The notes under the pieces are model-generated. The model had not been told where the DNA came from. It saw only the letters and a program-made list of their open reading frames with translations, and did not search any database. 64,000 nucleotides of DNA from Galbula dea (lineage: Eukaryota; Chordata; Aves; Piciformes; Galbulidae). Positions 1 to 12,355 of the stretch are shown in pieces. The position numbers and the translations under genes were made by a program. Numbering within the stretch: position 1 is the first letter of the stretch; every line of letters begins with the position of its first letter. Location: the NCBI GenBank assembly GCA_013399015.1, contig VWZX01006105.1, positions 310,001 to 374,000 on the forward strand, given 5' to 3'.

Positions 1-3000
1 TTCTCAGCTTACCACAACAATAGTGAAATTCTATTAACGTCCACTTCAGTTGCTCCCAATACAAAAGATTTCCAAACCTTACAATCAATAAAGATAAATA
101 TTACTATTTTGTGAATGACCTTGTGTGGATCTTGGTGACCATATGTTTGAAGGCTAAAATGCATGCTGGACATAAACATCAGAATATTATTTTTCAAACA
201 AACTGTGAACATGCTTTTGTTAAAAGCAACATTTGGTAAGAAGTCCCTAAGTGGATGAATTTCTGCACTTAACAGAAAGCAAAAAAACAATTGTTTCCTG
301 TAATTGGACAGTTTGATTAGAAGCAGGTGGTACAGAGCTGAGAAAACTGGAGCCATGAAGCCAAATTTAGTGTCAAGCACATTTCTTTTTGCTTTAGGAT
401 CCAGAGGCATAGCATGTAAACTGCTTCCCCCCCCAAAAAAGGAATGCAAATTTGGTTCCTATTTATTATCCCTACTGGTACTCTATCCATAGGAGAAGTT
501 TGCAGCTTAGAAAGAGATGCATTGTTGATGTTCATAATCACAATGTGTACAGAATCACAGTCATAAAAAGAACATAGACTTAAGAGGTCTTTTTCCTTCA
601 AAAGGTAGGCAAGAGATGTGGTGAGCATCTGTTCTTGTAAACCCCAATTCAAACTACACACCCTCACTAAAATATTATCAGCTGTATCCTTATTACTTAT
701 TTTTATTACTAGTACAATGAGGAGTCCCAGTGATGGACCACTGTGCTGAGCACCATACAAAGAAACAACTTTGACTGCAATAGAATTAAATTTCATTCAA
801 CTCTTGCTGAGATTTCAGTATGTATCAACCTCAATTGAACAAATAAATACAATAACCAGATCTGCTCAACCAGCTTCAGCCCACATTAAGACAGACACCA
901 CATCTAAACAAGGAGAACCCAAAGCCCTGCTAGGGAATGAGAAAGAGGTTGACTATTTTATATACAGCTGATTTAATGTATATAGAATACTTAACATTGA
1001 ACTGAGACAGAATTAATTTTCTTCTTCACAGCCCACTTCACATTGATCATTCATAAGAACACGGTTTAAACAACTGAGGGATGAAAACCCCAGGGACAAA
1101 TTTGCTGCTGGTGTAGACCAGCATATAACTTTGGTCAGTCCTTGGTGTAAGAAACAAGTCTGAACCAAGGGAAATTGCTCCTCAGAGGATGACAACACAC
1201 CAAGAACCACCAGTGCCACCAAGCCTCTTTGGAAGCTGACTCCTCATGAGACGGGAGATGCTCATCACTCCCGTCCTAATGTGGTACAGAGGATGTGACC
1301 TCACCTCACCCACTCCGACCGAGAGCCTGCTGCACATCTCAAGAGCAAATGAGAACAGAGAAGCAATCCAAGCTGCACTGTGTTCACAGCACTTCTCAGC
1401 TGGGCTCTGTGCGTGGGAGGAGGAAGCCGTCTTGGTTAGCTGTCACCCGGCGTGACTGCAAGCGATTGCACACTCCCACCACCTGCATCCTACTCAAGTG
1501 AGCTACACCTCGGATCTGGACTTAGACACTGTGTGAGCACAAACTCTCCTACCCAGCACTGCTGGGAAGGTGATGGGGAAGGCCCATGTGAACGGCAGCA
1601 CTAAACCACTAAGCACTATGAGGCAGGAAGGAGCTGAGCTTCTCAAGCACATGGCAAAAGTTGCAAGGGCTATTCCTACACTTGTGAGTCTCATGTATCA
1701 CACCCAGCTCACAACTGGGACTGATGACCCCACCTAACCTCAAGCATGGAAGTGCCTTTAGGCAAAGCTTCATCCAGAAACGCTACCTGGTGAAGTACCT
1801 TAATGAAAGATCAAGTTAGAAATGTCAGCAGTGTGATCACAGGGACAGGTGACACATACAGAATATAGGAAGATGATTTGCAACAAAGGTAAGAGGCATC
1901 AGTTACACATGTGATGAGGCAGAACAAACTTCCCCAGCTGATGCTTGCATGAATGACAAATGATACACATAGACATGTTGGTACTATTCCAACAGTAATA
2001 TTTTCACAAGGAAGATAAGTACTGAACAGTATCTTTACTGTACTGGGCACAAACATAGCTTCAATCAACATAAGACAACATGACCTCTTCTCCACCTATT
2101 CCTTCCCTCAAAGAGATATTTATTGTGGGCAACACCAGACATATTTGCAGAGCAAGTGAGTTTTTGCATCAGCACTTACCCCTTTTAGATAAGGGTAACA
2201 TGCTATATCTCAAGTCCTTAATATCTCTAAGTTAGGTTTAGTAATAACACGTGAGTAAGGGACAACAGACATTCAACTGATTTCTTAATGTGAGAAAAAT
2301 ACTCTTTTTAAAAAAATACAAATTGTGAGAGATAAAAATGAGGCTATATGAAATTCAGGATTGCCCAAGTGTCTCTGGCACAGTTTAACACTAATAACTT
2401 TTTAGTTTTAGCTCATAATATTCTCTGGCTTTTTCTTAATCATCCAAAAATTGTTCTTACTTTGGTCATTAATTCTTCCAGAGCAGTCCAACCAGGATCC
2501 AGCAAGATGATTGTCAAGTCTACCACCAGTTCATTTGTGCCCAGACAAAAGGATTTGACATAAGGGGAACAATCATTACCAACAACATGGGAAATTAAGG
2601 ACTTTTTGAGCACCTCCTAGAGCTCACACCTCCCTTGGCAAGTCTCTGTGACATCCACTAAGAAGAAAGAGAAAGGATCAGTTCTAATGATAAAACTCTA
2701 GATACTGGTCTGAAAACTAGGAACCTGCTCCTCAGCACTGAATAAGCTTGATCACCTTGTGTTAATGTTTGTAATATCCAGTTGTTCCACAAGGTCTGTA
2801 AGTTAAATTCTAATCAAAATGTCAATCCACTGAAATTCCTTGCAATTCCTTAAAGAAGTCAAAACCAAACAGATTCTCTTTGGTAGTCATAATATTTCTC
2901 ACACAATCCTGCTATGAATAATCAAATCACAGTATTTAAGCTGTGTCATGATATCCCCCCTCAGCTTTTCCAGCACCCTCCCCATGGCTATCGTCTCTTT

Positions 3001-3090
3001 CCATACTACAGTATTTTACCTAAATGATGCAAAAGCACAGGGACACTGTATACACTTGTGCAATTGCTAGATGGGCAAAACTGCAATAAA
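1..3090. other. Unique noncoding sequence
   Basis: No coding exon, RNA gene or recognisable mobile element is supported here. Open frames are short (about 160 codons at most), overlap on both strands and show no domain or splice context I recognise. A C-rich patch near 2950-2995 faintly recalls the reverse complement of a CR1 tail, but is too short and diverged to call. Confidence 0.6.
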
Positions 3091-3094
3091 GTCA

Positions 3095-3150
3095 ACACAG
3101 ATTTTAAAGATGTTTAGGTATTTAGCTCCCACAGTATTAGGAACAAGACA
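3095..3150. repeat. Ancient amniote interspersed repeat fragment
   Basis: The text around 'tttaggtatttagctccc' resembles a repeat I recall from turtle and crocodilian genomes, in which 'gattttcaaaggtatttaggcacctaactccca'-like phrases recur. Only about 55 bases match, so the family name is left open. A short, heavily diverged copy fits an insertion older than the bird radiation. Confidence 0.3.
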
Positions 3151-4204
3151 TCTCACAAAATCTGGTTGTTAGAGGGAGACTGGAACAGAACTGCATTCCT
3201 CTGTACAGCTGGAGTCTGACTGTCATGTCTGAAAAGGATCGTTATCCTCAAGCTGAGAGAAAGCAGGCGCAAATCAGCTGGTGACAAGGTCAACAGCTAT
3301 TGAAAGCCAGAAGGAACTCCTGTCCCTATTTTCCTAAATCTCCAGCAATTTCCAGCCCAATCAGGCCTCTTCCAGGAGATTTTGTGAAATGCAGCCTCCT
3401 CCCTAACCTACAATCTTTCACTTCAGGCACAAGACACACTTCTCAGCCCATCATGTTGCAAAAAAACCATTCTACAATACACACACTAAGAGTAACAAAA
3501 AATGGCTACTGAAGCAAGGTCCTTCAAAACACACTTGTTCTCCCTCCTGGGAGAAAGGTTCAGAGAGCTAAGACCATGTGGCTGATGTAACTGTAGGTGC
3601 TCTGATACTCCTGTGATAAGTTTAGTGCAGAAATACACATAAAGTAGAAATCAGCCAGCTGATAATACTCTAATGTACTTAGATTGTCTCAAGGTTATCA
3701 CTGACATTACAGTCTTACCAATCTTCCAACACCTCCCAGTTTTCTCATTTTGTCTCATTTGCCTCAGAATTTAGAAGTTGGTCACCTAGGCATGGGTTAT
3801 ATTGACCTTGAGAAAGCGAATTTTCAAGCATTTCGATTTCACGATCACCTGTGCAGGTCTGATCCTGATCTTCCCTAGTAATTCTTTTTTGTCCCCTGGG
3901 AAATTTCTGCCATCTGTCCTCTTATTTCTTCCTGAAAATGGTGGTAAAAATATAGCTTTTAGCAACACCCTCAGTAAATGCTTTCACTTTCCCTCACCAG
4001 CCCTATCATCCCTTTCAGTAGCCTGTTACTCCTAATGCACCACAAGCGAATACATCTAATTCTCTTTAAAAGCAAGCAAAGGTTTCAATTACCAGTTTCA
4101 TTCTTGCCCACTGCATATATTTATTGCAAACACTTATGCACATTTCCTTTCATTCTCCATCTGTCTTTTTTAAATTTTCATTCATTCTTTCTGTTGTGGA
4201 TTGT
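3151..4204. other. Unique noncoding sequence
   Basis: Nothing beyond single-copy-looking DNA is seen. A pyrimidine-rich stretch (about 3880-4200) makes short leucine- and phenylalanine-rich open frames of the kind low-complexity DNA produces. No gene is called. Confidence 0.55.
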
Positions 4205-4410
4205 CATCTGATGTAGAGCATTATAATGGAAGTCAGGTCTTCTAATTCAGCTGCTTATCCCTCAAATTCACAGTGTGACCCTGTATATGTCATCAAGCCT
4301 TAATAAGCCTGTTTCCTACATTTAAAAATCATGTTTTCTGTTTGAACCATTACATTAAAATTGTTTAATTTAATCATAACAATAATACTTTATAAATGCT
4401 AAGTACTATT
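4205..4410 (+). repeat. MIR-like ancient SINE, forward
   Basis: The order of landmarks follows the MIR/CORE-SINE consensus. A box like 'agtgtgaccctgtatatgtc' stands for the usual 'tgtgaccttgggcaagtc'. A 'gcctgtttcctacattta' segment stands for 'cctcagtttcctcatctgt'. An AT-rich tail ends in 'tataaatgctaagtac'. Divergence is high, as expected for an amniote-age SINE. Boundaries are uncertain by about 30 bases. Confidence 0.5.
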
Positions 4411-4913
4411 TCTATTTTATGCCAGTCATGCCACCCACATTTAAAAACTCCTTTGTGTTTATCTCTGGGCTGATACATGTGTCATAATTGACTGTCAGGC
4501 TCTGGATTCACACTGAATAGGTAAATTTCACATTGTGGATATCTGTCTTGCTCATGAACCCTATCCTTTCCAGTGCAACCTTCCTCCAAAAATTTCCTTC
4601 ATGAAATCATGCAGAGAAAACCTGCTACACAGAAACTGAATTTTTAAGCTTAACACCAGATAATGTAAATAGTTTGGTTCCCTATAATGCTAACTATTCT
4701 CATTCTTTAGAGGATTTTGTAAGAGTATCTGAATGCATGTATTTGCTCAAAGCATTTTCAATGTGATGCAATTACATTGAAATGAGGAAGAAGAACCTAG
4801 TAGAGATCTCTGGGGGATGGATCCCATCTACTTATTTGTGGCTCAGATAGCTCCAGAATGTACATAACACCCAAATAATGTTAACAAATTAAAAATTGAT
4901 ACAATGTCTTTTA

Positions 4914-4967
4914 CTTTGTTTTGTTTGGGGTTTGGGTTTCTTTGGTTTTGTTTTGGTTTTTTTTTCA
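4914..4967. repeat. T/G-rich low-complexity tract
   Basis: A run made of only T and G with one C, alternating T blocks with single to quadruple G and ending in nine T. It is an imperfect (TTTTG)n-type simple repeat. Confidence 0.7.
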
Positions 4968-5752
4968 TTTCAGTATGATATAGGCTACTTTTATTTTAGT
5001 TTTGAATGGCCTTGTTAACATTTGGCTCCATACATTCTAGTTTCTTTTGGTAAAGCAAAAACACCCTTCCTACTCAGAGCAACTCAACAATACTTATTTG
5101 GTTACTGCCACTGGAACCTTTGTAGACACATGTACAGGTGTTTTAAGTGCTTCAGGCAAGAATATGCTAACGCCTTTTACATGTTGAGCCTTCGCTACCT
5201 TTCCCATATGTCCAAGACTCCTCTCAACATTATTTGCACTTTAGGATTTTCAAGAAATACCAAAATCAGACCCAAGGACAGCAGAACATGTGTTGTACAA
5301 GTTATTGGGATAGAAACATCTCAGTCATCACTTGTCCTTGCTTATAGGAAGTTATACTACCTCTTTGGCTCTGGTTCCTCTAGCAGATAGAATTGCTTAT
5401 CTGTTTGCTTTCTATTATAATGACAGATAGTGTCTGCTCTAGGCACCTTCAGTAACATGCATCAGTGAGAGACAGTTTACATGGGAAAGAGTATGAGGAT
5501 TTTCATTATTCCTTTTAAATATAAAGGCTTGATCAATGGCTTGAACCCAGCCATTGAGAGGACTGGAGCAGAGCTGAGTGCCTATTTCATGTATGTCCCT
5601 CCTCTGACCAGATAAGAAGGTACAGGGACAAAACATAGACATGATGCTCTGCCTCAGTAAACCTGTCAGGCAAAGTGACCCACAGCAGGAGCACTTCAGG
5701 AAACTCTGAAGTTCTGCAAATCACAACTTTTTCTCTAAGATGTACCTCCTAT

Positions 5753-5782
5753 CTTTTTTTTTTTTAGTGATTTTTTTAGTGA
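5753..5782. repeat. Poly-T tract with short tandem copy
   Basis: A run of twelve or so T is followed by 'agtga', another T run, and 'agtga' again. It is a small local duplication of a T-run unit, typical of replication slippage. Confidence 0.6.
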
Positions 5783-7256
5783 TTCCTGGCTATGCTGTTA
5801 CAAAGCTCAACATGTACTCATAGTTTCCACATATACCTCCACAAGGATGCTGATACTTCTTTTGTGCCTTGACCCCTTAGACATTTCCCCTTACCCAACA
5901 TGCAGGATGTTTTTTCTTGGATTTTATTTTCAGAAACTCTTCTTCTCCTTGCAACATCAAAGCTATCTATTCTTCAGGTCACTTGGTGTCTCAAGTGCTC
6001 ATCACTATTTTCTCCTGGTCTGTTTGACTGTCTACACCTCCTGCAGAGATCTCTGCCTGTTCCTTCCTACAAACTAGTACTAAAAGAGCAGGCAGGGGCT
6101 GCAGAAGATGCTGGATTCTCAGCAACTACTTTGTTCACAAAGTGATTACTATTTTCATTCACCCCTCAAAGATAATCATACACATTTACCAGCAAGAAGA
6201 GTACTGTTATTCAGATAGAAGTTTTAATGTTACACAGGCTGTTAACATCTATCCAAGATGGATACCATTTCCCTGTTGGCTTCTACAAACCTCTTCCTTT
6301 GATTTCAGGCTTTATTTTTCCCTTTTTTCCTACATAAGGATATCCTGGTTTACACTTCAAGAGTGACACAGAGTGTGACACCAAATCTGTGCGGTGGGCA
6401 GTTCAGTTCCAGCTGGTTTGAGACATTTGGGGGTAATTCCTCAGGGTTGTCAGCTCCTGTGTTTTGCTAAGCTCACAGTCTTTCATGGAGGCTATTATAT
6501 GCTGTCCTTGAAACTCTGGCATTCCTGGTTGCAGAGAAAAGCCTGAAAACATGGAATCTTACAGTATTTTGAAGTGTGACTCATTACTTTTTGCTATGAA
6601 GGGCACATACCATTGCCTTCTTTCAACTTCCTTTTGTCTCTTTGCATGCAGCCGCACCTGCAGATGTTCAGGGAGAAGTGCTTGCACTCATGCACCCTAA
6701 AAGCAGCTTCTGTGTATGCAAAAGTCAGCACCCGCATGCACAGGTGTCACTATTCCCAATGGGCGGCTGCAGGGGTTCTGCTTGATGGGGCCACGTGTGT
6801 AAGCAGTTGCCTCTTTGAGCATATTCTTTATATATCACATTTTAGCAAAGCAGCATCGTTTCTTCCATGTGTTCCTTTCCACACCACATTTTTGAAAGTA
6901 GTTTTATAGTGTTAGATATACAGATGTCTATCTTGGACTGCTGGGGTTGGTTTTTTCCACAGGTACCAACTGACACTACTATGCAGAGCTTATAGTTTCA
7001 CGTCACTGATGAATCCTGAGGTGAATTTGCTCTCTTTTGCTCATCAGAGTTCCAAAAATAGTCACAATACAAGTTGTGAATTTTTAGGACAAGATTAGTT
7101 CCATTTCCTGCATGTGTACCCAGGGAGAGCACAGAGTACAAAGAGCCCCCCAGAATCAAATTACTGTCTCTCAGGCACAGAAAAAGATGTAAATATGACA
7201 ACATCATTGTATCTCACCCCTCTGAGATCCTCACTTCTCCTTAGTTCATTTCTGCC

Positions 7257-7274
7257 TTTTTTTTTTTTTTTTGG
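7257..7274. repeat. Poly-T tract
   Basis: About 15 consecutive T. No CR1 or SINE body is recognisable beside it, so it is scored as a plain homopolymer rather than a retroposon tail. Confidence 0.7.
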
Positions 7275-7587
7275 TGTATTATTCTATTTTTCACATCCCA
7301 CCCTTCATGACCAGCCCGTTGCAATCTCCTCACATTTCCTCTCCTGTATCTTCTGCCAATCTCCCCAATACATAGTTCCCCCTGAAGAAGAGGATGGGAG
7401 GGAGGATGACCCCTATTTGACTTTGTGAATGTGACTCTGATAGCAAAAGGAAACGAGGATCACAACACAAGCCAACCTTCTTGCTGTATCCTCCCTGAGT
7501 GGCTGTGCCTCAGAGAATAGCCATCTTGGGGCAGGAAACACCTCCGCAGTTTTGTTCCACACAGCACCATCAAGCACTAGGTCTCAA

Positions 7588-7653
7588 AAAACACAACAAC
7601 AACAAAAAACATTTTAAAAAACCCACAAAAACTCAACAACAACAACAACAAAA
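7588..7653. repeat. (CAA)n-type microsatellite, interrupted
   Basis: Two CAA arrays flank an A-rich and C-rich spacer. The second array has about five perfect units. Length is likely polymorphic. Confidence 0.75.
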
Positions 7654-8577
7654 GGTGATATAATTCTGAGACTGCTGCAGAGAGTATGATAGAGGATGCC
7701 AAGATGAGCCAGAACAGGATCCTAACAGTGCGAGCAGTCCCCACTCAGCTCCTTGGAGAACCAGCTGCCACAACCCCCCTCTCCCCATCACACAGACCCT
7801 CACCTCCCTCCATCTCTCCAGCCTCCATGCCTACCCTGACGGCACCTCAGGAAATGACAACTATAACTTGTGATCAGGAATAAAACAATGCTGGTGATGA
7901 GGGTAATTTTCACATGACTTGAGATAAGTATGTTGCATTTTAGTCTGACCTTCACAGTTACTCCACACAAAGCCCAGAGTTCAGTAACTGTTTCTAATGT
8001 ATGCTGCTGAGAGTGCTAAGGGCACAGAGGAAGAACCAGCCCAGACAAACAGCCAGGGCAGCACAGGTTACAAGCTCCCATCCTCATTCCCATTTGTCCT
8101 CCTCAGCTTCCTCCAGGCTTGCCCCATACCCATGTGGCTGGGATGCTGGCAGGCCAGCCAGGGACTAGGCTGGTCTGCCCTTCATCCCCCTCTCAAAAGA
8201 ACAGCCTTCCTGACTTCACAGCATGCCGGCGTCATGTAACAACAACCAACCAAAAACCTTCTTAATTTAAATTGGTCTTAAGATAGACTTTTACCAAGAT
8301 GTCTGTCTTTTTGCACCAGAGACAGCAAAATGGGTTTGCTCCTTCTACAGATCTAAAGGCAGAGGCTTTGTCCCTCCAGCAGAGTCATGCCCTGAGACTC
8401 TGCTAGCAGCTCCTCTGCAAGGTGGCAACTGGTTATTTACATCAAGTAATCATTCAAAACAACCTTACTGCTTTCGGGGTGGTGAAAAGGGAGCACCAAT
8501 TCTCATTTCTCTTTATACTCCCTGGATCATTTCATCAAGAAATCACTCCAGATACCTTTAATAGCAACACCTATGAC

Positions 8578-8775
8578 TCATATAGCACTTCTCATCAGTA
8601 AATGTCAAAGGTAGGTAAGCATCATTACCCCATACAGATGGGGAAAACCAGACCCATCGGGCTAAGTGATTTGCCTGCAGCCCTGTAGCACCTGGCAGAC
8701 CTCAGAGCAGAAAGTAGGGCCAAGGCCATATTGTGCTAATTCAAAGCAGAGAGCCAGTGCATTTCACCTGCCTCT
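8578..8775 (-). repeat. MIR-like ancient SINE, reverse
   Basis: This is the clearest old SINE in the window. Read on the plus strand it has 'catcagtaaatgtcaaag', then 'taagcatcattacccc', 'cagatggggaaaa', 'ctaagtgatttgcctgcag', 'cctggcagacctcagagcag' and 'gccagtgcatttcacc'. This is the order of the reverse complement of MIR (acagatgaggaaactga, aagtgacttgcccaagg, ggcagagctggg). MIR-type elements were active in early amniotes and survive in birds as diverged copies. Confidence 0.7.
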
Positions 8776-11064
8776 GAGGGGTTACAGCCTGCTTGCCCCC
8801 CTGTATGCAAGAGCAGAGTGACCCCACAAATTCTTTTGCCTGGAGAGAGGATGAGATATAAATTTAACTGGTTATTTTAGCAATTAAATATGTCCCACCA
8901 ACCCAGTCCCACCATATAGCATACATGAATACAAAGGAAAATGGAATGTTAAAAATTAAAGTGCAAGGCTGAATTCAGTAAAGCCAACAGTTGCATTTAA
9001 CAAGGTAGCATATTTGTATTATGGAGTTTTGTCAGACACATTTTTAAGATAACATCTTATTCATACAATGTAGTTAAAATGAATGGTTAGGCTAATCAGT
9101 GCTGGGGTTTAAATAATCTTAAGTACATTAGCATAATCACTTGTGAAGCACATGTACTTTATAAATGAATTAACAGCTTACAAACTAAAGAGGAAATATC
9201 TGCTTTTTAAAGTATCTGCCCAATTTAAAAGAGGGGAAAAAAAGACAAGTTGGGTATTCTGATTTTTGAATGCTCTCAGCCTGTGCAAATGCTTGCTTGC
9301 ACACTCCACTCCCCAGCCTACCCAGTCCCCCACAAGGCTCCAGAGCCACCTCACAGAAGCTAGGGGTATGTGCATGAATGAAGCTTTGCAGACCCCAGTC
9401 CTGAATTCTAATCAGTTCCACCTCACTAAACTTCAATATTTTTTATGTTATGTTGTGTTTGAGCAAAAGTGTTCTAGTTTTCTTTCTAGAATTTAGAAAA
9501 GGTGTATTTTTATTATTAGGATGATTTTATAGACCTGTTGAATCTTCTGAAGTGAGCAGGATGCATGGTTCCCACTCTGTACTTTCTCACCTCTGCATCT
9601 CTTTCACATGCATTAAGCAAACGAGCATGGTTTCTTCACTGCTCCCTAAGGTTATACACACCTCAGCCAACCTGACTGCCCATTCCCCTTGGAGTTGAGG
9701 AAGACAGATAGCTGCTCTGCAGTCAAAAGAAGGAGGCACCTTAAACCTATACTGAAGAAATCCCTGCTGGAAAGACCTTTTGCAGCCCTGTACCAGAGTC
9801 TCCACTGAATGTTCAAAGGCACACAAATGATGGGGGTTCAGGTGTTTCGTTTCCAGGAACAGAAAATTAAGAGGTATGATTCTTGCAAAAAGTGACATAG
9901 AAGAGGTGAATAAGAAATGCTGACTGAGAATGAGGGATGCATAATAGAAATCAGGAAATAGAGCCAAAATGAGGAGAGGTACTGCACAACAGAACTCCTG
10001 GTTAAATGGAGGAGCTCCTTGCCAAAGGATAATGTGAACAAACAGTACCTGGTCTCAAGATGCAGTTACACAAATTTACAAGACAGAAATCGATTCAGGT
10101 ACTAGACACAGACTTCTGTTTCTTAGGAAGAAAGAAAATTCATAAGGAAATATTCCTGCATTTGCCCTGTGTACAATTCCCTGGTTGACCATTATCAAAA
10201 TAGAGAGCTAGACCTGCCATTTTATGTTCTTGTATTTTTTTACTCTAGACTGACAGAAGTGGGAGTTATGAACTGCATTTTCAAAAGGGAAAGCAAAGGG
10301 AATGTTCTACCCCGAGGAGGCAGGATGTTCCCATTGTGGCTGGCTGCACAAGGTCACTTGAACAAGGTCGTTAACCTTCCCTTCCTTAGCATCTACCCCA
10401 CCCACAAAACGCACTGGCAGTGAGTGTGTTGGTGCTGTGGTAAACACTTCTTGCCCCCTCCCTGCTCACTCCAGCTGGCACACAACCCTGACAGAGGAGA
10501 CCAACAGGTTTATTAGCCATGTTCATGCTACAGTTTCATTGTTTCTTTTTTTAATATGAAAAAAAGATACCACTAGAGCATATTTAGTTCTTTACACATG
10601 CTGTCATCAAAGGTGAATTTGCCTTGTACTTTGGATGGATACAATTTTTTTCTTTACCTTCCCAACTGAGAACCACTGCGAGGCAGTAATCAGGAGCCTT
10701 GCACTAGAAGTCCAATCTTCTAGCTCAAATCCCTAGTAAATTTACTTCTATTTCCATCTTAGGCTAAGGGCAGCCCAGACACCACTTACACTGAGAGGTA
10801 TTAAAAATACTTCCCTCTGTTCTCAGAAAGAATAATCTAAAGTCTCAAACTAACTCAACTGAAAAAGGAAAAAAAAAAAGAAAATGAATAAAAAAGAGGA
10901 AGCTTTAACGTGAAGAGCTATTATTATGTCTTCTCACATTTTGCTGTAGCTAAAAGCATGAGTTGTATATATAACTAATGCACCACCCACCCAAGCAAAA
11001 AATACTTGCTTGAAAAAGTAAGGGCATATCTGTCAGAACTCATCCTCTTTCATTCTCCCGATGT
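8776..11064. other. Unique noncoding sequence
   Basis: No gene is supported. A reverse frame at 9587-9967 (about 126 codons) has mixed composition but no recognised motif or splice context. A purine-rich A tract lies near 10,861-10,900. The patch around 10,350-10,400 weakly recalls a MIR core but falls short of a call. Confidence 0.55.
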
Positions 11065-12355
11065 GCTGTAAGACAAGCTGGCATGGAAGAAGACCAGACT
11101 GGCTGAACTGGGAGCTTTTGCTGGGACTCGGGGGAGGAAAAAAAAAAAAGGAGCTTACCACCTTTGGAAGAAGGAACAGGCAAATCAGGAAGAGTACAAG
11201 GATGTTGTTAGGTCATGCAGAGAGAAAATTAGAATGGCAAAAGCCCAGCTAGAACTCAATCTGGCCACTGTCATAAAAGACAACAAAAATGTTTTTACAA
11301 ATACATTAACAGAAAATGAAGGGTCAAAGAGAATCTCCATCCTTTATTGGATGGGGGGGAGGAAATACTGCCACAAGGGTGAAGTAAAGGCTGAGGTACT
11401 TAATGCCACCTTTGCCTCAGTCTTTAATATTCAGACCAGTTATCCTCAGGGTACTCAGCCCCCTGAGCTGGAATACAGAGACAGGGAGCAGAATAAACCC
11501 CCCATAATTCAGGAGCAAGCAGTTAGTGACCTGCTACTCTACCTAGACAAGTCTATGTGGCCAGATGGGATCCACCCAAGTGTACTGAGGGAGCTGGCAG
11601 AAGATCTTGTCAAACCACTTTCCATCACTTATCAGCAGTCCTAGTTAACTGGGGAAGTCCCAGATGACTGGAGGCTAGCCAATGTGACACCCATCTACAA
11701 GAAGGGTCCAAAGGAGGATCCTGGGAACTACAGGCTTCTCAGCATGACCTCAGAACTGGGAAGTTTATGCAGCAGACCATCCTAAGTGCAATCACGCAGC
11801 ACGTGCAGGACACCCAGGGGATCAGGCCCAGTCAGCATGCATTCATGGTGGTCCTACTTGACCACCATGGTCTCCTTCTATGACCAGGTGACTTGCCTAG
11901 TGGATGACAGAAAGGCTGTGGATGTTGTCTACCTAGATTGCAGTAAAGCCTCTGACACAGTCTCCCACTGCATTCCCCTGGAGAAGCTGGCAGTTCACAG
12001 GTTAGACAGCTGCATTCTTTGCTGTGTAAAAAAACTGGCTGGATGGCTAAGTCCAGGGACCTGTAGTGAATGGTGTTAAACTCAGCTGGTGGGCAGTCAG
12101 AAGTGGTGTTTCCCAAGGCTGAATTTTGGGGCCAGTCCTATTTAATATCTTTATTGATGAGCTGGACAGGAGGACTTAGGAAGTGATGCTTCCCCAGGGA
12201 AGTGGTGGAGTCACCAACCCTAGAGGTGTTCAAAAAACCACGTAGATGTGGCACTTTGCAATATGGTTTAGTGGGCATGGGGTGCTGTTGGGTTCACAGC
12301 TGGACCTGATGATCTTAGAAGTGTCTTTAAACCTTAATGATTCTATGATTGTATA
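11065..12355 (+). mobile_element. CR1 retrotransposon, 5'-truncated, internally deleted
   Basis: CR1 elements are avian non-LTR retrotransposons whose second ORF encodes an endonuclease and reverse transcriptase (RT). From 11,065 the sequence reads as the ORF2 linker and RT domain. Recognisable pieces are 'LWKKEQANQEEYKDVV'-like text, 'KAQLELNLATVIKDNK' (about 11,240), 'PDGIHPSVLRELAEDLVKPL' (about 11,560), 'WRLANVTPIYKKGP' (about 11,680), 'DVVYLDCSKASDTVSH' (about 11,920) and 'LGPVLFNIFIDELD' (about 12,125). Stops and frameshifts break the frame. Near 12,178 the text jumps from RT straight to the 3' end (the 'ccccagggaagtggtggagtc' segment), so roughly 1 kb is missing. The 3' end has the typical 'gattctatgatt' repeat. 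It is a dead copy. Confidence 0.93.

Larger units (their letters stand above)
4411..8577. other. Unique noncoding sequence with simple repeats
   Basis: Noncoding DNA interrupted by low-complexity tracts listed separately. The frame at 5022-5390 (+, about 122 codons) is the longest here. It has no motif I recognise, no signal peptide and no good splice context, so it is treated as chance. Confidence 0.55.

Noticed and set aside
2939..3000. Possible reverse CR1 tail ('atatcccccctcagc')
   Set aside because: Only about 20 bases resemble CR1, and flanks do not continue the match.
9587..9967. 126-codon reverse open frame with Cys/Gln-rich end
   Set aside because: No recognised domain, no convincing splice sites, and overlapping frames on the same strand. 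Taken as chance.
10345..10410. Possible MIR core ('aaggtcacttgaac', 'gttaaccttcccttcc')
   Set aside because: Block order and spacing do not hold together, so it is too weak to list.
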